Shown here: positions 39,950-60,372 of the stretch, in pieces | Position numbering within the stretch: position 1 is the first letter of the stretch | Layout of the letters: every line of letters starts with the position of its first letter | Source: Amoebidium appalachense | Taxonomy: Eukaryota > Ichthyosporea | Length of the DNA: 64,000 nucleotides | Direction of reading: 5' to 3' | NCBI GenBank assembly: GCA_963693365.1 | Contig: CAVNZM010000017.1 | Location: forward strand, 6,076,001 to 6,140,000 | Made by a program: the position numbers and the translations under genes | Notes under the pieces: generated by a model | What the model was told of the DNA's origin: nothing | Seen by the model: the letters and a program-made list of their open reading frames with translations, nothing else | The model's database searches: none

Positions 39950-39993
39950 GGCGAACCGGCCGGGCGGGCCCTGATAGCGATCCGGCCGACGTG
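39950..39993 (-). repeat. Inverted repeat, right arm
   Basis: Partner of 38788-38830; plus-strand core CCGGCCGGGCGGGCCCTGAT followed by AGCGATCCGGCCGACGTG. The interval between the arms includes a stretch (39000-39340) with no coding match recognised. Confidence 0.6.
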
Positions 39994-40604
39994 ATGTGTA
40001 ATATGTGTGGGGGGCGGTTTACTCGCGGCTGCATATCTATAAATAAATGCAACCTGTTAGCTAATGTATTAGAACCGGAGGTTATTGGCGGTTTTATTCT
40101 CTTTTCTTCCTCTCTTCCTCAATATATCCGTTTTAAGATGACTATCCTAGATCACCTTATTAATGCTGCACAGTATGATATTGTGATCCGGTGCCTTAAC
40201 TTTCTTTCGGAGCTACCGATGCTAGCCTCTGCTTACCCATAATATGTAATAGGGGTGTCATATACTACGATGGCGCTCATTGTTGCCTAGCATGTACATA
40301 TGTCACTGGCCGCATTTAATTGGCTGTGCTGGAAAACGCAGTAGGCCGTCGAATGTGGCTGGGCCTCCGGCAGTGTCCACGCAATAAAAAGTGTGTAAAC
40401 CCCTACTACAAACCGTGCACACCGTGCCCCGTGCACCGTCGGCCCACCGACCGTCCCGAGTCGGACTCCCGAAAGTCCAGTGTCCGTCGACACTCACGAA
40501 GTCACATGAGAACGTCCGACGTATAGGGTGGGTAGGGACCGGGGTGTGGGGCTGGGGGTGGGGGTAGGGGTGGGGGTGGGTGGGTGTATGATATCGCTGG
40601 CTGG

Positions 40605-40650
<46 letters not shown>

Positions 40651-42744
40651 CCACCACCCAGGGGGGGTCAGGGGGGGGGGGGGGGGGGGGAGTAGGAAGC
40701 TAGACAAACATGACTAACATATATTAGTATGTATATTGGACATCAACTTGAGAACATGCACCTTCTCTACTGATAATCCGCATAACCGGACAAATCTGTC
40801 CTAATTAATGGCTAAAAAGGACAAAAGTGTCCTATCTTTTTCGGCGGCGTCGCTAGCGTTGTTTTCGCTAGGAAACACCCCACAAGCTGGGTATGGCCAA
40901 TGAGGTCTAGTATTTTCCTGCCTTTTTTGTCTTTATAGGAAACCAATAGGACTGCAGGGTGAGTAGCTTTTGGCGCGCAAAAGATCATGGGTGCAACCGT
41001 TTCCCCCCAGTTTTGGGGTGTCCGACTGTCCGATCACGGACACCGTTTGGTTTCCGGACTAAAAGACACTGCATGATAGTTTGCGCGCTAGAAAACAAAA
41101 AGAACAAGGTAGAATTAGAGTAGAAATAGGGGAAAAGAAAAGAAAATGGTTAGGCGTTTAGGAAAGACCAGAGAGTTTGGGTTTTTCCACGCATCTTTGA
41201 TGGTAAAGTCAGGAACGATGATGAACGTTGGAGTAAAGAGCAGATTGGTGAAGAATGGGAAACGAAACAGTTCACAGGCACAACTGTGCAAGTATTAAAG
41301 AACAATAAATGGTTGTACACATAGACTACTAGCGCAGCAGGGTGAGCTGCATGTGCAGCAGGTGCGGTGTGGCATTGTGCTACAAAAATTCAGATCGCAA
41401 CTGCTACGAGCAGCACCTGGAAAAGGGGGTGCCTGTACGTCACCGCAGAACCAAAGAGCAGGAGCAGTAGGTGTGTGAGAGAGAGAGGAGGTGGGGGGGA
41501 GGGGGGGGGGGGGGGAGGGGGGGGGGGGGGGGACGTAAAATTGCAGACTTTGCAGACTGCTTTGGGTTTGTGATCTCGAGCATACCTTTCGTGGGGTATA
41601 AGCTTCCTTTATTTTGTCTTTCTATAATAGAAGGGACTGGAACTAGTAGCAACAAGTGTAAAGAAGAACCACGTTTAAAACCTTTTGTACTTACTTTCCT
41701 CATTAGCTAGCCAGAAAGTTGAAGAAAAGTCGTAAACATTGTCTTAGAAGTAGAACGGGTGGTAACAGGGACAGTGTGGCTAAGGTTTTCTCGATAAAAG
41801 TGCCCTAAGTTGGACCTTAGGTAGGTTGCCTCAGAATTAAGATTAGGTGGTCGGGTTTTTTGCATGCGTTAGCCTATATCTCTAGCTAGCAGCACATAGT
41901 GGTCTTAGCCGCTCCAGAAACACACAACGAAAGTTATTTTAGTTTAAATTAAAATTTAGCGGAAAAACCACGTGTTTTCTTAGAAGGTCGCCAACTTCGA
42001 TGACTAAATGCGCCCAAGAGATGGCGTCGGAGACCCTACATGTTATATATGTTACTATGTCGAAATGACGTGAATTTCACGTTTTTCACCTTTTTGAGGC
42101 CTGGTTACTATGCAAATGCGCTAGAAATAGCGCGATCGTCTAAAAATAGGTTAATTAGGACAAAAGTGTCCGAATAGATCTGTGCGAATTATCACTACAT
42201 CTAATTGGTGCTAATACTAATTGGTACTAAATTGGTATTAATTGTTATCAGGCCCTGGGTCCAATTGGACCTGCTTATTAGGCATCCCCTCCCCGCCTCC
42301 CCCCGCCCCCCCCCCCCCCCCTCCCCCCGGAACGACCGCTGGCCTGTGGGGGCCTCCCCTCTCTGCGCCCCTTAAGATCTCATACCGAGACCACCACAGT
42401 GATTAGCAGTGCCGAACGCCCACCCACCTTAAGAACACATACACATACGGTCCCACGTCTACACGGCAAAACATCGCAGACACACGCTCCCAGTGACATG
42501 TTGTGCATGATAGATTTGCCCTAATCAAAATTCGAAGCGCTGGTTAAAATGCAGGGAAGAAGACTCAGAACAAACATAATGTTGGTGATGGTGGTGGATG
42601 AGAGGGGGGGGGGGGGAGAGAGAGAGAGAGAGAGGGGGGGAGGGGGGGGGGGGAGGGGGAGGTGGGGGGGGGGGGGGTGAGCTGATTAGTATGTGCCGCG
42701 TTGACCAATCGGCCTTGTGCTGCAGACTCACGTCTAAAACCACG

Positions 42745-42898
<154 letters not shown>

Positions 42899-43736
42899 CT
42901 CGCAATGATGGTGGTGGAGGTGGGGTTGCGGTAGTGGGGGCTATACATATACAATATTAATTGTCTATTAGTTGCTTTAAACTTGTTCACTATTGGTTGA
43001 TTAATTGGTCTGCAGGGTTTACCCCTTCGTGAGCATCTTACTGCTTTCGAATGTGGACACAATTCGCCGGGGGATGGGGGGGGGGGGGGGGGGGGGGGGG
43101 GGGGAGAGGGGGGGGGAGGGGATGTTTTGGGGGGGGGGGGGGGGGGAGGGGGGAGGAAAGGGCGGGGGGAGGGGGAGGAAGGGGGGGAGAGGAAGGGGGA
43201 GAGGGGGTTCTTAGGCATTACAGAGGTAGTGCATGCGTACACCAATCAAATGCACCCATTAGCATAAAGTTTCGTATGCTGAACGATCAGATTCGAGTGC
43301 TTATGCGCAAAAGGGGACAGAGAGGGGTTACCTACAGCACAGTAAAGGTGGGAGGGATATGTGTGCTTGCGTGTGTGTGTCTTGTGGGCGGGAGGAGGGG
43401 GAGGGGGGGAGGGGGGGGGTGGAGGGGGGGGGAGGGGCTGGAGGGGGGGGGGGGGGGGGTTTGGTTGGTTATGATTGAGGGATGGGGAGGTAAGGAAGAG
43501 GGCAACTTGAAGATGTTAAATACAAGGAAGGGAGGGGGGGGGGGGGGGAGGGGGGGGAGTTAAGGGAGGGAAAGTATCAATAGGGCAGCGGTGTCTGGGG
43601 GGATGAGGTCCGAACTGGACCTGAGCTAGGGGGATGGGAAATACAGGGTTTGAAAAGTGGGCAGTAGAATGGAAGCACTGAGGGGAAGGGGTAATGGAAA
43701 GTAGCACGGTGTGCCAGGTCGGGAATCCAAACTGCG

Positions 43737-43985
<249 letters not shown>

Positions 43986-45528
43986 CGTGTACGTGCGTGT
44001 GTGTGTGTTTTGTTTGTGTGTGTATGTGGGTGTGGGTGTCTGCGCGTGCGCATATATGTATCCCTGTACATGCATGTAGATCATAACTATGTCTGTAATG
44101 TTGATAGATGTGGGGAAGAAAGGGAAGGAGGCTTCGAAGGGAAAGGGGGGGAGGGGCTAAGGAGGGGGTGGAGGGGGTAGGGGAGAAGGAGGGGGAGGGG
44201 GAGGGGAGGGGGGCAAGACCTAATCAATATGTAGTATTGGATTGCAGAATCCTTCCTGCCTTTCTCGCCCCCGGCCCCTTTCCCCCCCCGCCCCCCTCCC
44301 CCTCCCCCCCTCCCCCCTCCTCCCCCCAAGCCCCACTCTCCATTCAATCAAAACATAGATGCAAGCCAAACACACACTTAAAAATTAAGAGTGCCAGGCG
44401 GGATTGGTAAGAATAAGATGCATGTATGCAGAGACAGGGTGCTGCAAGACCAATTGGAAAAGAGCTTGCGAGCGCGCGCCCCTAGCCAATTGGAAACAAG
44501 AAACAGCTAATCAAATGTCCTGCCTCCAAATATATCCAAAAATAGTCATGCAAGACTCGGGCTACATTCCACTCTACATAGATCTAGAGCTTCGCCGGTC
44601 TTGTGAATCGATATCCTTCACAAGAATGGGGTCTGTGCCAGTGGTCTGTATATGGAGTTGGAGCCCTGTGTTTGAGCTTGTTTTTGATGCTTGCCAATGT
44701 CTGCCTGTGTCCCGCTCCGCTTGCATGAGTGTATGTAGCCATACCGCCTCCCACCCAATCCGCCCCATCCCCCGTCCCCCCTCCCCCCGCCCCCTCCCCC
44801 CCTACGCCCCTGCTCCTAGTCCCCTTCTCCCTCTCCCCCTCCCTCCCCCCATCCTGCATCCCCCCCCCCCCCCCCCCCCCTGCCCCCTTCCCCCCTTCCC
44901 CGCACGTTCGGGGAACAAAACACCCACCCATGGCCGTCGGCTTGGCAGCAACCGAATGCAGAGCTCAGGCACAGTGGCTAAGCTAATGCTAATTATCACA
45001 GTATTTGAAAGCTTAGCAACCAAGCCACAGTGACTAGCATCCATTAATATTAATCTGCATATGATTTGAAAGTTAATTTCCCGGTTGGTAAGTGATTTTG
45101 CAGGATTTTTTGGGGGGGGTCTTTGCAAGGAACAGTGCCGTGTAACTGGTGGAGCCCGAGATGGAAAAGGGGGTCAATCGTTTAACGGTACATTTTAAGT
45201 GTATACGAGCTGAAATTACATTGTTTTGAATCGAACCCTGCATTTAGTTGACCCACTATTTGCTGCCCACTTTCTCATCATTGAACTTCTAGTATCGTAT
45301 GTACCCATCACAAATTAAACCTTTAAAGGCCAACCCCTCCACCTCTGCCACTACCCCCCTCCCCCCCTCCCCCCCTCCCCTCCCCCCCCGTCTCCCCCCC
45401 CCCCCCCCCCCTCCCTTCCCCCTATCCCGGGCCACGGAAACCAGCACCACCCCTACACATCTCCCCTCCCTCGCTACCCAGTGAGAGAGCTATAATGAAG
45501 ATATGGGAGGCTGTGCGTGTGTGTATGT

Positions 45529-45559
<31 letters not shown>

Positions 45560-46257
45560 GGAGGGGGAGGGGGGGGGGGGAGGGGGGGGGGGGGGGAGAG
45601 AGATGGGGGGAGGTGTGGGAGGGGGGGGGGTTCTATAGCTAGTCCCTACACGGGGATTATTATGGGGGAAGGAGATGATTGGTGGAAAGCACTGGCCTGA
45701 GGGAGGAGGGGAGCCTGAGGGGGGGAGCATTGGGCGGGGGGGGGGGGGGGGGGGGGGGGGGGGGAGGGGGGTGGTGGGGGGGGGGTTGTATGGGAGTGGT
45801 TAAACAGTGATATGCGCTACCTGTGTGTGGATGGGACGGGTTGGTGGGGCGGAGTGAAGTGGAAAACACTGTCCCGTATATGATCAACCCCGGATATAGC
45901 TACAAGCTGGTGGCCACAAGACTAATAGATTTAAACATTTAGCCAAACCTTTTAGTACTACCTTTAACTCGCACTATGTTTGACCCCGGGGCCAATTAGC
46001 ATGTGACATTATCATGATACTGAAATATGTTTCTAGCCTCGGCGAGGGTCGACCATTATAATGGTCACGAGTTAGGGGGCTATGTACTATGTGAACATGG
46101 CATGACTGCCTGACCACAAGTGCTGTTCCCACTTGAAGTATGGCAGCCTCCCTCCCTCCCCTAGCCACCCCCCTACCCCCTCCCCCCCCCCCCCCCCCCC
46201 CCCCCCCCAAATGCGCACACACACTCACACAGCCCTCCCTCCCGTCTATATAGCTAT

Positions 46258-46296
<39 letters not shown>

Positions 46297-46550
46297 CACA
46301 CACACACATGCAGTCGCACTATCGAGAGCCCTCCTTCCCGTCCCCCCCCCCTCCCCCCCCCCCCCCCTCCCCCCTCCACCCGAGCACCCTCCCTGCCCTC
46401 CTCCCTCTGGCCCGCCGGCAAAAAAAAAAAAAAAAGGATCTGTTCTCTATCAATTTACTTTGGGCTTTTTTTTTCCTGCTTTCTTTTTTATTCCTTTGTG
46501 TGTTCGTCACTGCGGATCCGGAGGCCCGGGGGAAGGCCCTATAAGGCCCT

Positions 46551-46602
<52 letters not shown>

Positions 46603-47136
46603 AATTCGAGAGTGCTCGTGTTTTGGCTCCCCCCCAAGCAGGGGGCTAATTGGTCCATCATTCAACAATTCCCAAAAAAATTCCAAAAATGCAGTCGTCA
46701 TCGGGGGTGGCTCGAGAGAAACTAAGCAAGGGTACCGGTAAAGGGTGAAGATGAAATTCGTACCTCCCCCCCCCCCCCCCCCCCCCCTTCCCCCCCCCCC
46801 CCCCTCCCCCCCCCCCCCCCCCCCCCCCCCCCCGGGGGGCCCCCGCGGATGCACGTGTCAGATTGACCAAAAATACAACACCAGGTAATATGCACACGTC
46901 ATAGTAACCAAGAAAAGTAGGAATATCGCAATCTCAAAAGGGGGGGGAATGTGCTGTTTATTAACGACATGTAGGTGTTTTGTGATGAGATGTCGGCACC
47001 AAGGCCAACAGTACTTCCACCCAAAAAGATCTACATGTACAAATCGATGTTACACTTACATCATACAGATTTGTATGTGGAGATATAACGTATCAGATAG
47101 ACATCGTAATGTGGAGATATAACGTTTATTTATGTT

Positions 47137-47158
47137 TTTTTTTTTTTTTTTTTTTTTG
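47137..47158 (+). repeat. T-run (A-run on minus strand)
   Basis: A 22-base T-run. Just left of it GTGGAGATATAACGT occurs twice (47081 and 47112). On the minus strand this is an A-run roughly 390 bases after the stop of the candidate exon at 47549, where a retroposed mRNA tail or a plain homopolymer would both fit. Confidence 0.7.
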
Positions 47159-47548
47159 TTTCGTGTTCAAGTACACTTTAATCCGTATTCTGAGACTGTA
47201 TTTACATTTATGTCCAGATAATCCATACACTTTTGAAATAGTAGAAACTCGCCAGAGTTAAGTATGAAATCAAGCACGGTAAAATTCGGTAGGTCTTCAC
47301 TGTGTCGTGTGTATGGGCCCGGGTAAACCGGGTGTGTATGTCTGGAGGAATACAGGTTGAAAGCAAACCACATTTTTGGGGGCATGTTCGTTTAAATTGG
47401 TGTGGTGTGTTGTCTGGTGTAGGGCATACATATATGTAAACTTTGTAGTTGTTACATCTCCACTGTAAAGCCTTCTCACAATAAGAAAACGGCAACTCAT
47501 ATTCAACTGATCTATTAGAGATCTACCCACACGCTCACTATTACACAT

Positions 47549-48054
47549 TTATCTGGGGAGCAGTTCCCTACCCTTTGCATATTCACACAGCTGTTCTGAA
47601 CGATAAATATACAGGAAACGATCTACTAAACACAGTCCCGGCAAGTGCAAGCTGTCATCTGGTCTATCTTCCGCGGGAATAGCACGCCACGCAAAGTACT
47701 CCTTCACAATTGAGAGGGATTGGTATTGGGGGAAAAGGGGGTGTGTGGATTGGGATTGGAGGGGAGGAGGGGGGGGAAGAGCAGGGGGTGAGAGGACGAG
47801 GTCAGAGAGAGAGAGAAAAGGGGGTAGGACGGAAATGTGGCTTTGAGGCCCAACAGATGTAAATGAAATTTAAGCGCGAGGGCAGTAAGTCGGGCACGAG
47901 CACGCAGCAAACCACATACAGACAAAAAAGTGCTAAGTAGTAGGAAGCTGTTTACCACAGCCTTTACTCAAGAACGACGGGATATCTGATTCATCACACA
48001 AAAACTCTTCTAATGGTTGCAAGCACTCCGAGATATCCTTTTCATGCAGAGCAG
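47549..48054 (-). CDS. Two probable exons of an unidentified gene
   Basis: The exon at 48054-47956 (acceptor ...cttgctag, donor G|gtaaac) encodes ALHEKDISECLQPLEEFLCD then ESDIPSFLSKGC. The exon at 47701-47549 (acceptor ...gtgaag) encodes EYFAWRAIPAEDRPDDSLHL then PGLCLVDRFLYIYRSEQLCE and ends AKGRELLPR-stop. Neither contains Met, yet both are free of stops and of repeats and have protein-like composition; the sequence between is a pyrimidine-rich intron. The phases of the two do not join with these splice sites (phase 1 into a phase-0 start), so one boundary is wrong or there is an indel. No family recognised. A candidate 5' end lies near 48205-48240 (TATATAT, ATG, AGG|gtaagt). Confidence 0.45.
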
Positions 48055-48205
48055 CTAGCAAGGGTAAAAACCATATTCGCAAGTAGGCAGGACAAATGTG
48101 CGAACAAAGACAATACGATTAAGGGGGTGCAAACTAAGGTCACGGAAGTGATTATGTTGAAACAAATTCAGCTGGCGTCTAGCACTTGTCACACGTTGAC
48201 TTACC

Positions 48206-48424
48206 CTACCAATAAACATAATGCCGCCACATTTGATATATAGGGATACCTAGGTTCTTATAAACCGGCGTGACTGGGACAAGGTGTCACACAAGGGCAT
48301 CAAAGAAGAAGAAAGCTTGGTGGGTGGTGGGGTGGGAGACAGAGGAACACTGTATGGACCAATAGTTCACGCGCGATCACACTGACTAACCAAATGTGGA
48401 AATTTGGGCGGGAAGTTTTGGCGC

Positions 48425-48457
<33 letters not shown>
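48206..48457 (-). promoter_or_regulatory. Possible promoter with E2F-like sites
   Basis: The plus strand reads TTTGGGCGGGAA at 48403-48414 and TTTTGGCGCGCAAAA at 48416-48430, then an A-run to 48457. ATTGG-type boxes are near 48360, and a TATATAT string is at 48236-48242 (minus strand TATATATC). Elements point leftward to the candidate exons at 47549-48054. Motif-based only. Confidence 0.35.
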
Positions 48458-48458
<1 letters not shown>

Positions 48459-50374
48459 AACCAAAAAAGCTGGCACGTACTGACGGTGCCTGGGCTGCTA
48501 TGAACTTGCCGTTCGCCTCACACCCATTTTTTCTTACACTCTCGCGACCGCGTGCATGCCTTCTCTCGCGGCGGCTCTACGGTCCCGAGAGTCCAGTGTT
48601 CGCTGTGTGTAAGGAAAAATACGAGTCACCTCAGTAGGTGACAGCCAAAAAAGTAGGAATAATGGATAATATAAGCCGAGAAGGTTATATTCAGCAATTT
48701 CTGCCTTTTTAAAATTTGAGTGGGTACCAGCCCCATGGACCTATCATATATATCCACTTTCTAGACTGAGCCCGTCAAACAGGTATGGCAGGCCGATCGG
48801 GCTGGATCATCTACATAGAGATAGAGGGAGCTGTTCTGGGCACCTACGGTGTTGATTGGCGGGGGGGAGGAGGAGGAGGCGGGGGGGGGGGGGGACGTGA
48901 AATATAACAGGGGCAGTGTGCATGCATTGGCACCCCCTCCCCCCCCCACACCCACCCACCCGGCCCTCCCCCCCCCCCCCCCCCCCCCCCACACACCCAC
49001 CCACCCGGCCCTCCCCCCCCCCCCCCCCCCCCCCCCGCCACACCCACCCACCCAACCCTCCCCCCCCCCCCCCCCCCCCTTCCCCCCATGGCCAACCAAC
49101 CACCTTGCAATTGCCGTATGGGGCCGCAATGAACCTATGTGACCAAACTGCAATAGCAACAAATGAATATCGCCGATGAGCGAGCGCATACACATTATCA
49201 TTGCTCTCTTATTGGACGCTCCCTCCAGGCAATCCTAATACGCAGTAAGGCACACGTGTATGCACACGAGGGGCAGTGCTCCCAGTGTCTCCCAAATCAT
49301 GACCGTGTATACGTAAACCATAAATATATCCACATGTACATGAAATACCCCCCTTTGTTAATGTTATTCAGTCAACTGTTATTGACTATACGGCCATTCG
49401 CTAGAGCCAAAAACCGGACACAACATTCAGGCACTGTAGCACAAACAAGATAACGACAAAGAAAGCCAAACCACTGCATACGGCGAAAAAAAAAAAACCC
49501 AAGAAACAATGAAAGAAAAAAAAAAGGTGGGGAGGGGGCGCTTAAACTAATCAACTAGGTTGGGAAGGTAGGATTGCGTGTGTGACGTGCGTCCGCAAGT
49601 ATTGGTACCAGAGTTGAGCTGTTAGATAGTATCGGCGTTTAACACCAATAGGGAGAAAGTCAATGATGGTGAAATGTTGTGCAGGGTGACGGGAAGTATA
49701 CACCAGTGGAGAGGTGGGTGAGAAGTGTGGCAGAGAAGGAGGTCAGTGTTTCTATCGGGAAAAAATGGAAACACAACACAGCGTCCCACACATGTTTACG
49801 GCACCAGGGGTATGCCCCACTAGCTATAGGGCACCACCGTCTAGGATACATCAGGACCAACTACCACGTCATCGAAGGCACCATTGTGCACACACATGTA
49901 CATAGTGCGGTTTGTGTTCGTATCCGTGCAGACATATCATGATGGGTTGTGTCTGTGTTTGAATGTGTCTCTGTGTGCGTGTGTGTGTCACGGTGTGGTG
50001 GTGGTGGTGGGTGCGGGTGTGTGTGGAGGGGGGGCCGGGGGGGGGGGGGGGGGGGGTTGGGGGGGGAGGAGGGGGACGGTGAAGGAACAGGTGCTCGGCA
50101 GGCCTCCTATCTACTATGGGCAGGGGGATTGGGGTGATGATTTGTCGAGTGCTACTCCCCTCATCAAGATTCTTGCTTGGGTTGGAATGGTGGTTCAGAT
50201 GGTGTACCAATCACTGAGTCTAACGAGTCGATGTCTTGTGAACACTGCATACATACTACGGTGGGCACACATGAGCACACACACATGCTCGTGCGGGCGC
50301 CAGTGCACACGCACTAACCTTACATATTCCGTTTTACGATCAGTAAGCACACACACACACACACACGCACACAT

Positions 50375-50424
<50 letters not shown>

Positions 50425-50592
50425 TCACATGATTGCACACGCCATATACACACGCACACTGTGCATACACGCCCCATACAAACCCGTCACCGTACACACG
50501 TGACACAGTGTCACCCACCCATCCACCCACGTACGTACACATAAACAAACACACGCGCACGCACGCACACACGCACACGCACACACGCACAC

Positions 50593-50652
<60 letters not shown>

Positions 50653-50700
50653 GCACACACATACACATGTAGAACACAACATGAACGCACGCACACACAC
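48458..50700. other. Intergenic, no supported gene
   Basis: It contains C-run/CACACCCACC blocks repeated three times at 48948-49080 (unit about 50 bases, with CACCCACCCACCC and GGCCCTCC), a GT-rich stretch around 49960-50060 and (CA)n at 50346-50422 and 50594-50645. ORFs at 49163-49453 and 49679-49942 have no recognisable domains. Confidence 0.5.
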
Positions 50701-50870
50701 GTTTGGTCCACTCCACGAAATCCATTCTCCACGAGAGCCCGGCATTTCCGGGCGAACTTGAAGACTTCCGAGGTTGGATCGATGCGTGAAGCTGGAACGT
50801 TGAACTCGTCACAGCAAGTGCGTTGCAATCCAACCGTTACCAACGGAACCTTGGGGATCCCCCATCGTGT
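50701..50870 (-). other. Candidate orphan exon, unknown family
   Basis: On the minus strand an acceptor ttacaatag opens a 170-base stretch without stops ending at donor AC|gtgtgt. It encodes TRWGIPKVPLVTVGLQRTCC, then DEFNVPASRIDPTSEVFKFA, then RKCRALVENGFRGVDQ. The donor runs straight into a GT repeat, as in lipoxygenase introns 5 and 8. Composition is protein-like and not repetitive. I do not recognise the family, and neighbouring exons were not found. Confidence 0.4.
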
Positions 50871-52401
50871 CTATTGTAAGTGGGGGGGCGATCGTATGGC
50901 CGTACCTGCGCTCCCGGGAATTTTAGACACCGTTTCCAAATGTGTGTAGAAGTTTGTAACTAGTAACTACGGAAATATGAGCCTCGTTATACCAGAATAC
51001 CCATATTTCGTGTGAATTTATTGATTTCTACTATATGTAGAACCACGTGCAATCCTATGTCTGTATTACTTTGTAACGGAATTTTACGTGGCCTAAATGT
51101 CGAAAAGGGAAAATCGTAAATCCGCTGTTACACACATACGACTCGCCCCATACATATGAGTTTAGGGGATTCGTTTTGGTGACAGCTACACCAATCAAAA
51201 TGTCCCAATACACAACTGTTTGGACCTATCAACGTGAAGAACGGAAGCCACTGAATCAATGACATTTTTAAAAGTTAGACTGATTGGAGATTGTAGATAT
51301 TGAACCTTTGGTTGAAATTCCGAATGGTACTGTATGATGTGTACTAAATAACGCTTATATTTGTTTCACGCTGTAGTTTCTTGTATCTATACACATATAA
51401 TAGCATTTTATCAATAATAGCTTGTATCGGATACATATACTATATGTTCCAATAATAGTTTTTAGAAAAATAATGATCTCCGATTAAAACTAACTATTTG
51501 TAGTGGTTGGCGTATAATCATGCATAGGTGCGTAGGCCCACAAGTCTGTGCAAAGAGGCACTACGATTGGTGGAGCGATCAGCGGCGATTACTCTCTAAT
51601 TTTTGGCGCTCGTGATTGGTTGTTGAACTCGACAAGTTGGACCACGTACCTCGAGCCGCTGGAGTCGATGGATCATGGAGTGATGTAACATAGTATATAG
51701 TGCTGATTGATATATTTTCAGATATCATATATTTAATTATATATATTCATAATTGCTACATGATTTAAGGGCGTATATATGTAAAAGGTCTAAAAACTTG
51801 AACGAATCGACACGTTGCTCACGTTCACATGCGTGCGTACGTGGCACATGTGTGCAGTATACACGTCCGCGGCGCACTTCTTTTATGAATGCAGTCGTAC
51901 TACAATTGTCGGGCCCCATGATTATGCTGTGCACTATTTTAACATGTGAAATAGAGGTGAAGATATGCCCAATAATACGTAAGGCCATGTCAGTATTTTT
52001 TGCACTATTGACCTCTTTTGCTCGCTGGCACCAGGGAGATATGGTGTGCTATCTCGTGCGGGAAAAGCACACAAAAAGATCTCCCGAGGAAGGTGTGGTC
52101 AATGCCAAGTAACCAAACCGCCTATCAGTGCGCAATCAAATCACGCATATGTATCACCGTGAGGAGAACACCAATGCCTGTGCACGTCTCAAACAAAACA
52201 AGAAAGTTGTGTTTGTCTTGCGCCTCCGCGGCTCAGGCGGCGGCTTCGAAGTTCATGCTGCGTGCACACAGAAAACAGTGAACAGAGAAAAATTCGCACT
52301 CTTTGAGGAATCTTGCGGTCCTGGCAGAAGTAGTGTCACTCTATCTTTTTGAAGATATTAGTCTTATAGGGGAGCTTCTCGCTCCGCCCAAACACTTCAA
52401 A
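50871..52401. other. AT-rich intergenic region upstream of the type I membrane protein gene
   Basis: No exon supported. TTTTGGCGC at 51601-51609 followed by ATTGG at 51616-51620 repeats the E2F-like plus CCAAT pairing seen at the BTB and peroxidase promoters, about 0.8 kb upstream of the next gene. No clear TATA box was fixed. Confidence 0.4.
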
Positions 52402-59294
<6,893 letters not shown>

Positions 59295-60273
59295 TCGACC
59301 CTAATCGGCATTCCGCCGTGTGACGCTTCCCCCGCATAGCCTTGCCAAATCTAATCCCAAAGCATTTAGAAAGTACATAGTTTTAGATAGTTATTTTACG
59401 TTGGCCGCCAGCCACTAACACACTATGTAGTTGGTGCACAAATGTACACATCTCTGCCTGTTCATACATAATAGGTTGCCGCTGCTTATGTAATTCTTAC
59501 GTAAGGTCTGGGGGGCAGGCTTTGATAGCTCAAACCCCCCGTTATCCAATCGTAATCGAGGAATGGCTACCCTGTGGGCTTGCCGCATTTTTTGCTGCAT
59601 CTTTAAAACAATGCGCCAACATTATGATACCTTGATTTCCTCCGATTCCCTCTCCCCCCCTTCCCCTTTTTATTAAAAAAAAAAAGTTTGCCTTTGCTCA
59701 AATGTCACTTGCATGGACACCAATTATGTTTTTGGCTGTTGGCATGCGCATTTTTTTGTGTGTGTGTGTGCGTGCGCGCGCTAGTGTGCGTGCGTGTGTG
59801 TGTCATGAGTGCCTTTGCCTCAAAATTTTCCACCCTCCTAATTGGCATACAACACTAGTCACTTTGAGTGCTGTCTCCCTGCGGCCCGGCTCAACATACC
59901 TTGTTTGTTGCCGCAGGCGACAGTCACTAGACAAAGTGTCAGATTGCGCAAACAAATTTAAATCTACAGCATATGATTGGCTCAAAGTCGCATTGATATT
60001 TTAACGACGTGTTCCGATTGCCCGACAACAAAATCGCGGAAGGGTTCCTATTGCCCATCAGGAAAATAAACTTCAATAGAGCATTCCGATTGCCCATCAG
60101 AATTTCATAGACCCGGCTGGAGACGTCCCGTGGCGTAGTCATCTGGCAGTGCTCAGCCACTTACCTAAGCCAGTGGGTACATAGCCTTGGAGACTAATAC
60201 AACACCTACTCCCCGTTCATCCCCTTTACTGCCTGTGAAGAATGTAGCAGTTCTGCAATATAGTAGTACTGGG

Positions 60274-60328
<55 letters not shown>

Positions 60329-60372
60329 ACACACACACACCAATCAAGCGGAAACAGTATCTGAGTTCACTG
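59295..60372. other. Intergenic, 3' flank of the membrane protein gene
   Basis: No gene supported. Three imperfect copies of a ~37-base unit with core TTCCgATTGCCCatCA occur at 60011, 60047 and 60086. A C-run plus CA tract lies at 60279-60340. Confidence 0.5.

Noticed and set aside
39748-40242. 164-codon ORF ending MLASAYP
   Set aside because: Same reasons; crosses the other inverted-repeat arm and has no recognisable family.
45225-45245. Minus-strand GGGTTCGATTC resembling a tRNA T-loop
   Set aside because: No acceptor stem, anticodon arm or D-arm can be drawn around it.
46133-46741. 202-codon Pro/Gly-rich ORF
   Set aside because: Made of C-runs and a G-run; the unique part has no coding sense.
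48948-49080. Regular C-run/CACCCACC blocks considered as a CRISPR-like array
   Set aside because: Units are low-complexity with no unique spacers, in a eukaryotic context.
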